A stretch of 64,000 nucleotides of DNA from Kribbella antiqua. Its GTDB lineage: Bacteria > Actinomycetota > Actinomycetes > Propionibacteriales > Kribbellaceae. The DNA lies in NCBI RefSeq assembly GCF_004345665.1, contig NZ_SLWR01000002.1, positions 186,001 to 250,000 on the forward strand, given 5' to 3'. The notes under the pieces were generated by a model, which had not been told where the DNA came from, did no database searches, and was given only the letters and a program-made list of their open reading frames with translations. The translations under genes were made by a program, and so were the position numbers. This document shows, piece by piece, positions 52,414-61,811 of this stretch; the first letter of the stretch is position 1, and each line of letters begins with the position of its first letter.

Positions 52414-52822
52414 TGGCGTTTGCGGTGCTGGGGTGGGTCTGTGCTGCTCAGACGTGTTGCCGACAACAACCATCTGGCAGGGTCCTCTACAGCGGGAGGT
52501 GTCGGATCTCCGGAGCGCCGAACCCAGTGCAAAGGCGTTCGCGCCGTGTGGGGCGGAACTTCCGCCGACGAGCCGTTCTGACGGGGTGGGGACTGGTCAG
52601 CGGTGGGGTGGTCGCACGGCGATCGAGGACCTCGACGGTAGTCAGGTGCGGATGACCTCCAAGGCCTGGCGTGCGATCTGCCACTCTCGTTGGTGGGGAA
52701 TTCCGACGTGACGTACGACGTCTATCCGGGCGATGTCGCAGTCAGTGCACCTGAAGTCAGCTTCTAGGTCCAGCCGCCAACGAGTGCGATGGTGCGCCTT
52801 GAGCGTGCGAGCCGCCGCGCAC
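52414..52822. other. Gene-poor stretch after tRNA-Leu with a possible leftward gene remnant
   Basis: About 400 bases without a confident gene. On the minus strand an open frame from the sortase end to a stop at 52642 reads HHRTRWRLDLEADFRCTDC and VVRHVGIPHQREWQIARQAL, which has coding-like composition but no start and no family I recognise. It could be a 3' remnant of a lost gene. The other frames show nothing. Confidence 0.35.
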
Positions 52823-53503
52823 CTACCGGACTGGTTCGGCGAGGGCGACGGCGTTGCTGAGGTAGACCTTGCCGTTCCAGTCTTCGCAGGTGACGAGTAC
52901 GAGGCGACCGCTGGTGGTCTGGTCGAAGAGTTCTGTGGCGTGCTTCGCGAGTGATTGTTTGGGGTAGTTCGTCATCGAGGTGACGACGTAGGTGATTCGG
53001 CCGGTGCTGGTGATGACGGTGACGAGAGCGCCTGGCCGGAGTTTGTCGAGGTCGTCGAAGGCGCCGCCGCCGGTGTGCACGGTGTGGGCCGTCATGACGG
53101 CCGAACCGATCCGGGCTCCGGGCTGGGCGCCGGCTGACCACCAGCCGACGGCGCGTGGGTTCGACGGCGGCGTGAGGATGCCGCCGTCTGCGGCTATCGG
53201 TATCACCTGCGCCGATACTGCGATCTGTGGGAGCAGGATTCGTTTCGGACTGCCCTGGCCTGCATTGTCGGATCGGGTAGGCGTAGGGGCCGCGCTCGGT
53301 ACAACCGGGCTGGTCGTCGGTGACGTCTGGGGTCTTGTCGTCGGGGCGTTTGTCTTTGACGGTTGGGCGGCTTCATCGCCTGCTGGCTGGGCGAAAATCA
53401 CCCATGCGGCTAGCAACGCGAGCGCGAAGCCGGCCGCAGCGATCACCTGGCCTCGAACTGAGGAGGTCAGGTGATCGCGGTGTACATGCCGGCTTCTACC
53501 CAT
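52823..53503 (-). CDS. Class F-type sortase
   Basis: 226 residues: cytoplasmic N terminus, one membrane helix (about 18-39), a Pro/Thr linker, then the sortase beta-barrel (about 86-226) with catalytic His140 (VMTAHTVHTGGGAF) and Cys206 (LVLVTCEDWN). The Arg expected about ten residues after the Cys in the YRDN element is not obvious; the aligned sequence is YLSN. Sortases of this class attach surface proteins to the cell wall. The neighbour at 53519 is a candidate substrate. Confidence 0.88.
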   Translation of the reverse strand: MGRSRHVHRDHLTSSVRGQVIAAAGFALALLAAWVIFAQPAGDEAAQPSKTNAPTTRPQTSPTTSPVVPSAAPTPTRSDNAGQGSPKRILLPQIAVSAQVIPIAADGGILTPPSNPRAVGWWSAGAQPGARIGSAVMTAHTVHTGGGAFDDLDKLRPGALVTVITSTGRITYVVTSMTNYPKQSLAKHATELFDQTTSGRLVLVTCEDWNGKVYLSNAVALAEPVR

Positions 53504-53518
53504 GCGGGATGTTTCCTG

Positions 53519-54244
53519 TCAGCGCTGGTGCAGTCCGCGGCGACGGCGTACCAGCAGCGAGGCCAGGCCGATCATGATGGCGACGGCCAGCAGGCCGGTG
53601 CCGGCGATCGTCCAGCCGCGGTGGGAATCATCCTGCGCAACAGGGCCAGGAAGGCCGGCCTCCACCGCGGTTGGCACGGCTATCGGCGTCGACGGTAGGG
53701 CGGTCGGCGTCTCGGACGGCGGTGCGGTTGGCGTGCCCGATGGCGAAGCGGTCGGCGTACCAGTCGGCGGTGTGACCGTAGGCGGCGTGGTTGGCGTGCC
53801 AGTCGGCGGAGCGGTTGGGGTGGGAGTCGGCGGCTTGAAGGCGCACTTCACACGCACCCGGACAAGGGCGACGACGTCCCCGTCGGCATTCTGGGCCTGC
53901 AGCTCGTACGTGTCGTTGGTGTGAGCGCCGAACGCGACGTTCTCAGACCCGTGCGGGGCGAGATTCACCACGTAGTCGTCGTAGGCATCGCCCGCGTGGA
54001 ACCCGACCATGTAAATCTGCTCCGTCGCGTTGGGGTTGCTCAGCTTGGCCAAGACCTCGGCGCCGACGTCGTGGCAGCTGACCCGTACGTTGCTGAAGAC
54101 CGGCGGCCGGACCTTGCTGGTCTGGCTGGTGAGGTCTGTACTACCGGCGACAAGCTGGGCTGACGCCGACGTACTCCCCAACGGGAGCAGACCTGTCACA
54201 AGCGTGGCCATCAACAACCCGCCGACGAACGCCTGACGTTTCAT
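53519..54244 (-). CDS. Surface-anchored repeat protein, candidate sortase partner
   Basis: 241 residues from ATG 54244. A Sec signal (KRQAFVGGLLMATLVTGLLP...) is followed by a beta domain with two cysteines (RVSCHDVG, RVKCAFKP), a Thr/Pro repeat region (about 133-185, variants of PTGTPTxPP) and a C-terminal membrane helix (GLLAVAIMIGLASLLV) capped by RRRR. This is the usual layout of sortase substrates, but no LPXTG-type motif is visible; LPGPV about 20 residues before the helix is the nearest. It lies 15 bases upstream of the sortase gene on the same strand. Confidence 0.8.
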   Translation of the reverse strand: MKRQAFVGGLLMATLVTGLLPLGSTSASAQLVAGSTDLTSQTSKVRPPVFSNVRVSCHDVGAEVLAKLSNPNATEQIYMVGFHAGDAYDDYVVNLAPHGSENVAFGAHTNDTYELQAQNADGDVVALVRVRVKCAFKPPTPTPTAPPTGTPTTPPTVTPPTGTPTASPSGTPTAPPSETPTALPSTPIAVPTAVEAGLPGPVAQDDSHRGWTIAGTGLLAVAIMIGLASLLVRRRRGLHQR

Positions 54245-54757
54245 CGCGACACCGCAAACCGCATGCAGAAGCATGGCGGCGAGTTCGAACAAACGGGGCG
54301 GATCGGTAGACGGAGGTGAACAGAACGAATGCTGTGAAAAGACTTCACGTTGCCCCCCTTAGGACACCTATTTGATGCACCAAGGGGACTCAAAGTTGTC
54401 GACCGGGGCGCTTGATTCTGTTAGGCGATGCCGACTGCTTCGAAGGCTGATTCCACGGCCGCGATCTTGCCGGTGCGTTGGGCTGCGGGTAGGGCCCGGA
54501 AGAGGCTTCGGGCGCTGGAGACGGCGAAGCGACGGCTGTCGGTGAACTGGGATGTGCGTGATCAGCCGCACCCGGTTTGCGCTGGAATCTGAGGCGAAAC
54601 TGGACCAAGCCCGACCCGCTACCACCCACATTCCGCGAGTCGGTGCGCCTTCGGGACTTCGTCGACGTTGATGCCGTGGTCCAAAATTGTCGAGTCCCTC
54701 AACCGCGCAGACAGTACATACACACCGCCCAGGGCAGCTCGGTTCACTGGCGAGGTT
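54245..54757. other. Intergenic region with a decayed leftward coding remnant
   Basis: About 510 bases. The part next to 54244 should hold the promoter of the surface-protein/sortase unit. On the minus strand an open frame 54561-54421 ends in a stop and reads QFTDSRRFAVSSARSLFRAL then AAQRTGKIAAVESAFEAVGI, clearly coding-like but without a start and bounded by an upstream stop; I cannot name it. The neighbouring frame holds RVRLITHIPV, perhaps from the same disrupted gene. Confidence 0.4.
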
Positions 54758-57295
54758 TTAGTCGCTTGGTAGGGATGGCAGTGAGTGGATCTTCCGGCCA
54801 CGGATGGCGGGGTAGCGCGCTCGCAGGTCGGCTCGGACCTGGGGATAGCCCTGCGTCCAGAAAGAGGCGAGGTCGCTCGTGATCGCGACCGGGCGCCGTG
54901 CGGGCGAAAGTAGGTGCAGAACGACTGGGACACGACCGTCCGCGACGGCTGGAGTGGCAGTCCAGCCGAATACCTCCTGCAGCTTCACGGCGAGGACCGG
55001 CGGCTCGGCACCGTTGTACGCGAGTCGCACCTCGGAGCCCGATGGGACCCGGAGCCGTTCCGCTGCGAGTTCGCCGAACCGGGTTGCTGCGGGCCATGGC
55101 AGCAGTCGCCGGAGCGCCGAAGCCACGTCGATGTGGGCGAGATCGCGCGAGCCTCGCACCGAGGCGAGTTCGGTACCCAGCCATTCGTCGAGATCGGCCA
55201 AGAGTGCTTGGTCATCGACCGCAGGCCATGGGTCTCCGAGGTGGGCGTGGCAGAACGCGAGCCGCTCTCGCAAGGCGAGGGCGGCCTCCGACCAGCTCAG
55301 TACGGACAGACCGCTGCGCCGGATACCGTCGCGGACGGCCGCTTGGACGAGCAGCCGGTCGGGCTTTGCCAGCGGGACGTCGTTGAGCACGATCGCGCCG
55401 AGTGCCTCGACGCGCCGCGTCACGATCCGGCCGTCGTCCCAGCGGATCTGGTCGGTGGTCGAGACGAGGTCGCCCGCGATGTCTCGCGCGGTCTGCTCAT
55501 CGATCGGCGCCGCGGAACGGATCCTGGCGTCGGCGCGACCGGGTGCCCGGTCAGCGACCGCGATCGCCAGCCATGTCGTGGTCCGCAACGGCGATTGCGG
55601 ATCCAGCGCAGCACCCGTACCACCAGACATCTGGTACGTCGCCGAGTCGCCCCCCCGGACCCGCGCAATCCGATCCGGATACGCCAGCCCCACCACAACC
55701 CCCACCGCAAGATCATCCGGTACTACGCGCGTCCCCCGACCAGTCGGCCCACCAACCGCCGGCCGCACTCCATCTCCACCCAACGGGTCGCCAGTCATCG
55801 TGCCTCGGCCGAGACGCTTTGTTTCTTCTCGCCAGCGGGCCGTGGCACCGCGGTCCTCGCCACGGCGGAGGGCTCGCCAGCGGGCCGGTAGATCATCGCC
55901 GAAGTCACGGCCGGAGTCGTCCGAGAGCATCGCGACGATCTCGCGTGCCCGGTCGGCGCCGACCCGCGGCGTCCCGTCCAGCAACGCACGAGCCAACCGA
56001 GGATGCGCCCCGATCGCCGCCATCCGCCGTCCCCGCTCGGTGATCCGGCCGCCGTCGTCAAGCGCATCGAGGCGGCGCAGCAATTCGGTGGCAGCGGTCA
56101 TCGCCACCACCGGCGGCGCCTCGAGCAAGGTCAGACCGTCACCAGCAGGCGCACCCCACGCCGCGAGATCGAGGGCGAAGGCCGCCAGATCGGCGATCGC
56201 GATCTCCGGCGCCGCATGATCGTCGAGATGCGAGTGGTCGGTGGCAGACCAGCACCGATAGACCCGGCCAGGCGCCTCCCGCCCGGCACGACCCGCTCGC
56301 TGGTCCGCCGACGATCTCGAAACCCGGCAAGTAACCAACGCACCGAGGCCACGGGATTGATCGGTCCGCGGCTCCCGGGCAAGACCCGAGTCGACCACGA
56401 CCCTGACCCCGGGCACAGTCAGCGAACTCTCCGCGACCGACGTCGTGACCACGATCCGACGAGTGCCGGCCGACGCCAACGCGCGGTCCTGTTCAGCCCT
56501 TGACTGGCGACCGAACAACGGCAGGACATTCTGACCGGCCAACCGGCGAGTCACACCGTTGATCTCGGCCTCCCCCGGGACGAACACGAGGATGTCGCCG
56601 TCGTGCTCGGTCAGTGCACGCTGGACGACGGCCGCGACGTGATCCAGTAGGCGCGGGTCGACCCGCCCACCGGGAAGCAGCGGCACAGGGACCGGTGGTG
56701 GGACCCACTCGATCGCCACGTCGAACAGCGCAGCAGACGCCGTGATCACGGGCGCCGGAACGTCCAAGCCCAATGCCTGACTCAGCCTGATCGTGTCCGC
56801 CGTGGCCGAGGTCGCGACGATCGCCAGGTCTTCCCGAAGATTCGCCCGGACGTCGACGCAGAACGCGAGCAGTAGATCGGCATCGAGGTGCCGCTCGTGG
56901 CACTCGTCGATCACAATCGCGGCGACACCCGGCAACTCCGGGTTCTGCTGCAGACGCCGTACGAGGAGCCCAGTCGTCACCACCTCGACACGGAGTCCCT
57001 GACCGCCGCTGCGTTCACCACGCATCGCGTAGCCGATCCGCTGCCCGAGCGGTTCGCCGACCAGCATCGCCAGCCGGACCGCAGCCGCGCGGGTTGCCAT
57101 CCTTCGCGGCTCGGCGACGATGATCGTGCCCCCGAGCGCGTCGCCCAGCGCAAGCGGCAACAGCGAGGTCTTCCCCGATCCAGGCGGCGCAACCAACACC
57201 GCAGTACCGCGCGAACGCACCGCATCGACCGTGGCAGGCAGAACCGCCCGGACAGGCAGATCCGCCCCCGGCACCGACGACTCAGGCAGCAACAC
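54758..57295 (-). CDS. hrpB: ATP-dependent DEAH-box helicase HrpB
   Basis: 845 residues from GTG 57295. Helicase motifs I (PPGSGKTS, 37-44), Ia (AEPRRMATRAAA), II (DECH, 130-133), III (SAT), V (TTSVAESSLTVPGV) and VI (QRAGRAGREAPGRV) are all present, followed by a helical HA2 domain and the HrpB C-terminal domain ending in PVAITSDLASFWTQGYPQVR, which is specific to HrpB. DEAH RNA-helicase family; its exact bacterial substrate is not established here. Confidence 0.95.
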   Translation of the reverse strand: MLLPESSVPGADLPVRAVLPATVDAVRSRGTAVLVAPPGSGKTSLLPLALGDALGGTIIVAEPRRMATRAAAVRLAMLVGEPLGQRIGYAMRGERSGGQGLRVEVVTTGLLVRRLQQNPELPGVAAIVIDECHERHLDADLLLAFCVDVRANLREDLAIVATSATADTIRLSQALGLDVPAPVITASAALFDVAIEWVPPPVPVPLLPGGRVDPRLLDHVAAVVQRALTEHDGDILVFVPGEAEINGVTRRLAGQNVLPLFGRQSRAEQDRALASAGTRRIVVTTSVAESSLTVPGVRVVVDSGLAREPRTDQSRGLGALVTCRVSRSSADQRAGRAGREAPGRVYRCWSATDHSHLDDHAAPEIAIADLAAFALDLAAWGAPAGDGLTLLEAPPVVAMTAATELLRRLDALDDGGRITERGRRMAAIGAHPRLARALLDGTPRVGADRAREIVAMLSDDSGRDFGDDLPARWRALRRGEDRGATARWREETKRLGRGTMTGDPLGGDGVRPAVGGPTGRGTRVVPDDLAVGVVVGLAYPDRIARVRGGDSATYQMSGGTGAALDPQSPLRTTTWLAIAVADRAPGRADARIRSAAPIDEQTARDIAGDLVSTTDQIRWDDGRIVTRRVEALGAIVLNDVPLAKPDRLLVQAAVRDGIRRSGLSVLSWSEAALALRERLAFCHAHLGDPWPAVDDQALLADLDEWLGTELASVRGSRDLAHIDVASALRRLLPWPAATRFGELAAERLRVPSGSEVRLAYNGAEPPVLAVKLQEVFGWTATPAVADGRVPVVLHLLSPARRPVAITSDLASFWTQGYPQVRADLRARYPAIRGRKIHSLPSLPSD

Positions 57296-58067
57296 GCCTC
57301 GACGCTAGCCGACCACCACTACAGAACCCCTCGACAACCCGGTCCACAGGCCCATCAACAGACATGGACCCTGGTCCTCGCCAAAACCGACGGCCCACTC
57401 AAGAACCCGATCCAAGCAGGCGCCGACTCAGCTGCCGGCCGCAACGGCGGAGGCCTACCCGGCGTCGGCCTCGGAGACCACCTGCTGCTCCCATAAGCCG
57501 TCGACGGACTGCTCCCCGGTTGCCGCGACCGTCTATGGCGCGAGGTGACGATCACGGCGTCCGACATACCTCATGAGAGTTCAGCTCGAGGCGTGTGGCT
57601 AAGGTGCGTGTTCCTCCTCGGACACCAACGCTAACCACGCGCGGGGCAGGCTTGATGGAAACATCAGCCACCCGCGTTTGTAGTTGTTGGAGACTTCAAG
57701 CCCAAGGCGCCGTACAGATCGGCCAGATCACCTCGATCCGCCTGATCCAGCACTGCCTTCATCGCGCCCAGTTCCTTCACCATCGCGCGATGCCCGCAGC
57801 AATCAGCCGTTCGGCCCCCGGATCGCCTGGTCAGTGCTCGCTCCGGTGCGGTCCTCGATCCGGTAGATGGACCCGGTCCATCTCCACGATCAGGCTAGGA
57901 CGACCACTGACCGCCGTCGATGGCGCAGGGCCCGGGGCACGGATGCACTCGACGTGGTCGATTGGTGCCACCGGCACGGGCCTCGCCGGTGGGTGGATAT
58001 CCGCGGTCTGGTGCCATGCCATCCAGCTGATGTGCTGAACAGATCGGGACGGTGTGTTCCCGGTGCA
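57296..58067. other. Gene-poor region between hrpB and the dehydrogenase operon
   Basis: About 770 bases with no intact gene. A short rightward open frame near 57360-57496 (PLKNPIQAGADSAAG) has no start or recognised family. A leftward remnant at 57664-57783 is listed separately. The rest shows only chance frames, so this looks like decayed or recently rearranged DNA. Confidence 0.5.
57664..57783 (-). pseudogene. Possible C-terminal remnant of a site-specific recombinase
   Basis: A 39-residue frame reads MVKELGAMKAVLDQADRGDL then ADLYGALGLK, and the adjacent frame continues LEVSNNYKRGWLMF. The helix-rich ADLYGALGL type of ending resembles the coiled C-terminal tails of large serine recombinases, but the assignment is tentative. 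Upstream an out-of-frame ERLIAAGIAR hints at further frameshifts. No catalytic domain or intact gene is left. Confidence 0.35.
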
Positions 58068-59177
58068 TCACCGACCGAGAGAGTGTTGCCGTCGAAGGCC
58101 GGCGGAGCACTCTGCCGGCCGGGAGCATACGAGTTGCTTGCGAATAGCTTCGGCGACTTCGCGGGTGCCGTCCTGACCTCCGAGGTCAGGGGTTCTCGGT
58201 CCGTCACGCAGTACGTCGTCGACCGCCTGGTTGATGTCCGCGGCTGCCTTGGTCTCGCCGAGGAAGTCGAGCATCAACGCCGCCGTGCTGATCTGCCCGA
58301 CCGGATTGGCGATCCCCCGGCCCGCGATGTCCGGGGCCGATCCGTGCACCGGTTCGAACATCGACGGGTAGGTCCGTTCGGGGTTGAGGTTGGCGCTCGC
58401 CGCGACGCCGATCGAGCCGACGCACGCCGCGGCCAGGTCGGACAGGATGTCACCGAAGAGGTTCGACGCAACAATGACGTCGAACTGCTGCGGCCGCGAC
58501 ACCATTGCGGCGGCGAGCGCGTCGATCAACACGCTGCGCAGTTCCACGCCGGGCTGCTGGGCGACTGCCTCGGCCACGACCTCGTCCCAGAACGGCATCG
58601 AGTGGATGATGCCGTTGGACTTCGTTGCCGAGGTCAACTTCCCGGACCGCCGGGCGGCCAGCTCCGCCGCGTACGCCGCGACCCGCGCCGTCCCCTTCCT
58701 GGTGAACACCGCCTCCTGTACTGCGAGCTCGGCGTCCGTTCCCCGGCCGAACCGGCCGCCAACCTCGGAGTACTCGCCCTCGACGTTCTCGCGCACGATC
58801 ATCAGATCGGTGCCATCGGGCTCGGCCAGCGGACTGCGCACACCCTTCACGTGCCGCGCCGGCCGCAGATTGACGTACTGCTGGAAACCGCGGCGAATCG
58901 GGATCAACAGGCCCCACAGAGTGATGTGGTCCGGAATGTCCGGGGCACCGACGGCCCCGAAGAACACCGCCTCGTGCTGCGCCAGCCGGTCGAGGCCGTC
59001 CGTGGGCATCATCGTCCCGTGCGTGCGGTAGTGCTCGGATCCCCACGGATACGGCGTCCAGTCGATGGAGAATCCGTGCCGGGAGCCCGCCGCGTCGACA
59101 ATGTCCATCGCGGCCGGCACGACCTCGTGGCCGATGCCGTCGCCTGCGATGACGGCTACCGAATAGTGCGTGCTCAC
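58068..59177 (-). CDS. Tartrate/D-malate dehydrogenase-like enzyme (isocitrate/isopropylmalate family)
   Basis: 369 residues from GTG 59177, overlapping the ald stop in GTGA. Family features: YSVAVIAGDGIGHEVVPAAMDIVDA, the substrate-loop ENVEGEYSEVGGRFGRGTD, KSNGIIHSMPFWDEV, metal-binding DALAAAMVSRPQQFDVIVASNLFGDILSDLAA and EPVHGSAPDIAGRGIANPVG. The sequence is nearest to TtuC/DmlA-type enzymes, which oxidise tartrate, D-malate or isopropylmalate-like acids with NAD. A 17-residue tail (RPAECSAGLRRQHS) extends beyond the usual end. Confidence 0.9.
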   Translation of the reverse strand: MSTHYSVAVIAGDGIGHEVVPAAMDIVDAAGSRHGFSIDWTPYPWGSEHYRTHGTMMPTDGLDRLAQHEAVFFGAVGAPDIPDHITLWGLLIPIRRGFQQYVNLRPARHVKGVRSPLAEPDGTDLMIVRENVEGEYSEVGGRFGRGTDAELAVQEAVFTRKGTARVAAYAAELAARRSGKLTSATKSNGIIHSMPFWDEVVAEAVAQQPGVELRSVLIDALAAAMVSRPQQFDVIVASNLFGDILSDLAAACVGSIGVAASANLNPERTYPSMFEPVHGSAPDIAGRGIANPVGQISTAALMLDFLGETKAAADINQAVDDVLRDGPRTPDLGGQDGTREVAEAIRKQLVCSRPAECSAGLRRQHSLGR

Positions 59178-60274
59178 CGGACTCCTCCCGTGACGAGCTC
59201 GGGCCAGGCCGCCGCCACCCCGGCGTGGCGGATCTCGCCTGCGTCGACGTTGAGACCGGCGGCCAGGAGCTGATCGGCAGCCAGCGCCTCATGGACGCCG
59301 CCGGCCAGTCGCCGGATGTAGGGCAACGTCGCGTTCGTCAGCGCGCGCGTGGAGGTTCGCGGTACGGCGCCCGGCATGTTCGCGACGCAGTAGTGGGCGA
59401 TCCCGTCGACCCGGTACGTCGGTGCGTCGTAGGTCGTCGGCCGGGACGTCTCGAAGCAACCACCCTGGTCGATCGAGACATCGACCAGTACGGCGTCCTG
59501 CTTGAGCTTCGCCAGGTGGTTGCGCCGCACGAGCTTGGGGGCGGCGGCCCCGGGCAGCAGGACGGCACCGATCACCACGTCCGCTCCGGCGAGTTCCTCC
59601 TCGAGTGCCAGCGGGTTCGACATGACGACGCGTGCGCGGCCGTCGAACAGCTCACTGAGCTGGCGGATACGGCGAGCCGACGCATCCAGGATGGTCACCT
59701 CGGCCTGCATCCCGACTGCCACCAAGGCCGCCTGGGTGCCGACCACTCCCCCGCCGACGACAACGACCCGCGCCGGCGGTACGCCCGGCACTCCGCCCAT
59801 GAGGATGCCCGGACCGCCACTGGGATGTTGCAGTTGGTTGGCCGCCGCCTGTGCTGCCAGCCGACCGGCGACCTCGCTCATCGGTGCCAGGAGAGGTAGC
59901 TGGCCATCGGCGTCGCGGACAGTCTCGTAGGCGATGGCGGTGGTCTTCGCCGCCATCAGGGCCGCTGTCAACTCACGATCGGCCGCGAGGTGCAGGTAGG
60001 TGAAGACGGTCAGGTCGGGACGCAGGTACTCGTACTCGCGCGCGATCGGCTCCTTCACTTTGACGAGGAGTTCGGCCTCGCCCCACGCGCGTGCAGTGGA
60101 CACGATCCGGGCTCCGGCGCGGGTGTAGTCCTCGTCGGCGAACCCTGCGCCGAGACCGGCGCTCTTCTCCACGATGACCTCGTGACCATCCGCCACCAGC
60201 GCGGCCGTCCCGGCCGGTGTCAGACCGACCCGCCGCTCGGCCGGCTTGATCTCCTTGACGACACTTACTCGCAT
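59174..60274 (-). CDS. ald: Alanine dehydrogenase
   Basis: 366 residues from ATG 60274. It opens RVSVVKEIKPAERRVGLTPAG, the standard Ald start, and has VKVKEPIAREYEYLRPDLTVFTYLHLAADREL (Lys and His of the active site), the NAD loop VVVVGGGVVGTQAALVAVGM, and VLVDVSIDQGGCFETSRPTTYD. Reversibly deaminates L-alanine to pyruvate and ammonia with NAD. Here it may recycle the alanine formed by the pyruvate-dependent aminotransferase of the operon. Confidence 0.94.
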   Translation of the reverse strand: MRVSVVKEIKPAERRVGLTPAGTAALVADGHEVIVEKSAGLGAGFADEDYTRAGARIVSTARAWGEAELLVKVKEPIAREYEYLRPDLTVFTYLHLAADRELTAALMAAKTTAIAYETVRDADGQLPLLAPMSEVAGRLAAQAAANQLQHPSGGPGILMGGVPGVPPARVVVVGGGVVGTQAALVAVGMQAEVTILDASARRIRQLSELFDGRARVVMSNPLALEEELAGADVVIGAVLLPGAAAPKLVRRNHLAKLKQDAVLVDVSIDQGGCFETSRPTTYDAPTYRVDGIAHYCVANMPGAVPRTSTRALTNATLPYIRRLAGGVHEALAADQLLAAGLNVDAGEIRHAGVAAAWPELVTGGVR

Positions 60275-60307
60275 GATTGACTCACTGCTCCGGACTTGTG
60301 GGGGTGA

Positions 60308-61795
60308 TCAGGACTTGTTGACGGCCAGGTACTTCGTCTCGAGGTACTCCTCGATGCCCTCGTGGCCGCCTTCCCGGCCCAGCCCGGAGTGCTTGACGCC
60401 GCCGAACGGCGCGGCGACATTCGAGACGATCCCCTGATTGATGCCGACCATGCCGGTCTCGAGCGCGTCGGAGACCCGCAGCGCGCGGTCGAGATTCTCG
60501 GTGAAGACATAGGCAGCCAGTCCGAACGGAGTGGCGTTGGCGAGAGCCACGGCCTCCGCCTCAGGGCCGAAGCGCACGATCGGGGCCACCGGGCCGAAGA
60601 TCTCCTCGTCGAGGATCCGGGCACCAGCCGGCACGTGGTCCAGGACGGTCGGTGGGTAGAAGTGGCCGGGCATCGGAAGCGGGTCGCCGCCGGCGACCAG
60701 CTTCGCTCCGCGGACGACCGCGTCAGTGACCAGCTCCGAGCACTTCTTGACCGCGCGATCGTCGATGAGCGGGCCGACCGCGACGCCGGCCTGAGTGCCC
60801 GGGCCGACCTCGACTGCGGCCATCGCCCGCTGGAAACGGGCTACGAACTCGTCCGCGATCCCTTCCTGCACGAGGATTCGGTTGGCGGCCACGCACGACT
60901 GGCCACCGTTGCGCAGCTTCGCGATCACGGCACCCCTGACCGCGCGCTCGAGGTCAGCGTCGTCGAAGATGATCAGGGGCGCGTTGCCACCTAGTTCCAT
61001 CGAGGTGCGCACGAGTTGGCTCGCGCTCTGCTCCACGAGCCGCTGGCCGACCGCGGTCGATCCCGTGAACGACACCTTGCGCAGCCGGGCGTCGGCCATC
61101 AGCGGCGCGCTGACCGCGCCGGGGTTGGTGGTCGTGATGACGTTCAACACCCCTTCCGGTACGCCTGCGTCCAGCAGGATCTGCGCCATCAGCAGACTGG
61201 TCAGCGGTGTCAGGGCGGCCGGCTTGAGTACGACGGTGCACCCGGCCGCCAGCGCCGGAGCGATCTTGCGGGTCCCCATCGCGAGTGGGAAGTTCCACGG
61301 GGTGATCAGCAGGCACGGGCCGACAGGCTGCGGTGACGTGATGATGCGTGAGCCGCCGTCCGGACTCGCGGTGTGCCGTCCATCGAGGCGGACGGCCTCC
61401 TCGGCGTACCAGCGGACGAAGTCGGCCGCGTAAGCCACCTCTGTGCGGGACTCGTCCAGCGGCTTGCCCATCTCGAGAGTGATGAGCAGGGCGAGGTCCT
61501 CTGTCCGTGCCATCAGTGCTTCGTAGGCACGGCGTAGTACCTCACTGCGTTTCCGGGGAGAGGTGGCAGCCCAGGCCGGGGCCGCATCGACGGCTGCGTC
61601 GAGCGCGGCCAGGGCGTCTGCCGTGGTGCCGTCGGCGATCTGCAGGAGCTCCGCTCCGGTGGCCGGGTCGTGGACCGGAAAGGCGTCGCCGTGCTCAGCG
61701 GATCGCCAGGAGCCGATCAGGAGACCGGTAGGGACTTGCTCGAGTACGTCGGCACGTCGCTGGGCCGGGATGTCGTGAATATCGAGGATCGTCAT
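60308..61795 (-). CDS. NAD(P)-dependent aldehyde dehydrogenase, succinate-semialdehyde type
   Basis: 495 residues from ATG 61795 with AAGGAAG upstream. ALDH superfamily: PWNFPLAMGTRKIAPALAAGCTVVLKP (Asn and Lys), VSFTGSTAVGQRLVEQ, Glu in TSMELGGNAPLIIFDDADLE, and nucleophile Cys in RNGGQSCVAANRILVQ. The overall pattern is that of GabD-like succinate-semialdehyde dehydrogenases, fitting oxidation of the aldehyde made by the adjacent aminotransferase. Other short-chain semialdehydes are possible. Confidence 0.93.
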   Translation of the reverse strand: MTILDIHDIPAQRRADVLEQVPTGLLIGSWRSAEHGDAFPVHDPATGAELLQIADGTTADALAALDAAVDAAPAWAATSPRKRSEVLRRAYEALMARTEDLALLITLEMGKPLDESRTEVAYAADFVRWYAEEAVRLDGRHTASPDGGSRIITSPQPVGPCLLITPWNFPLAMGTRKIAPALAAGCTVVLKPAALTPLTSLLMAQILLDAGVPEGVLNVITTTNPGAVSAPLMADARLRKVSFTGSTAVGQRLVEQSASQLVRTSMELGGNAPLIIFDDADLERAVRGAVIAKLRNGGQSCVAANRILVQEGIADEFVARFQRAMAAVEVGPGTQAGVAVGPLIDDRAVKKCSELVTDAVVRGAKLVAGGDPLPMPGHFYPPTVLDHVPAGARILDEEIFGPVAPIVRFGPEAEAVALANATPFGLAAYVFTENLDRALRVSDALETGMVGINQGIVSNVAAPFGGVKHSGLGREGGHEGIEEYLETKYLAVNKS

Positions 61796-61811
61796 CGAAG
61801 TCTTCCTTGGG

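Noticed and set aside
54421-54561. IS-element transposase remnant
   Set aside because: The fragment is coding-like but I could not match it to a transposase family, and no inverted terminal repeats are visible.
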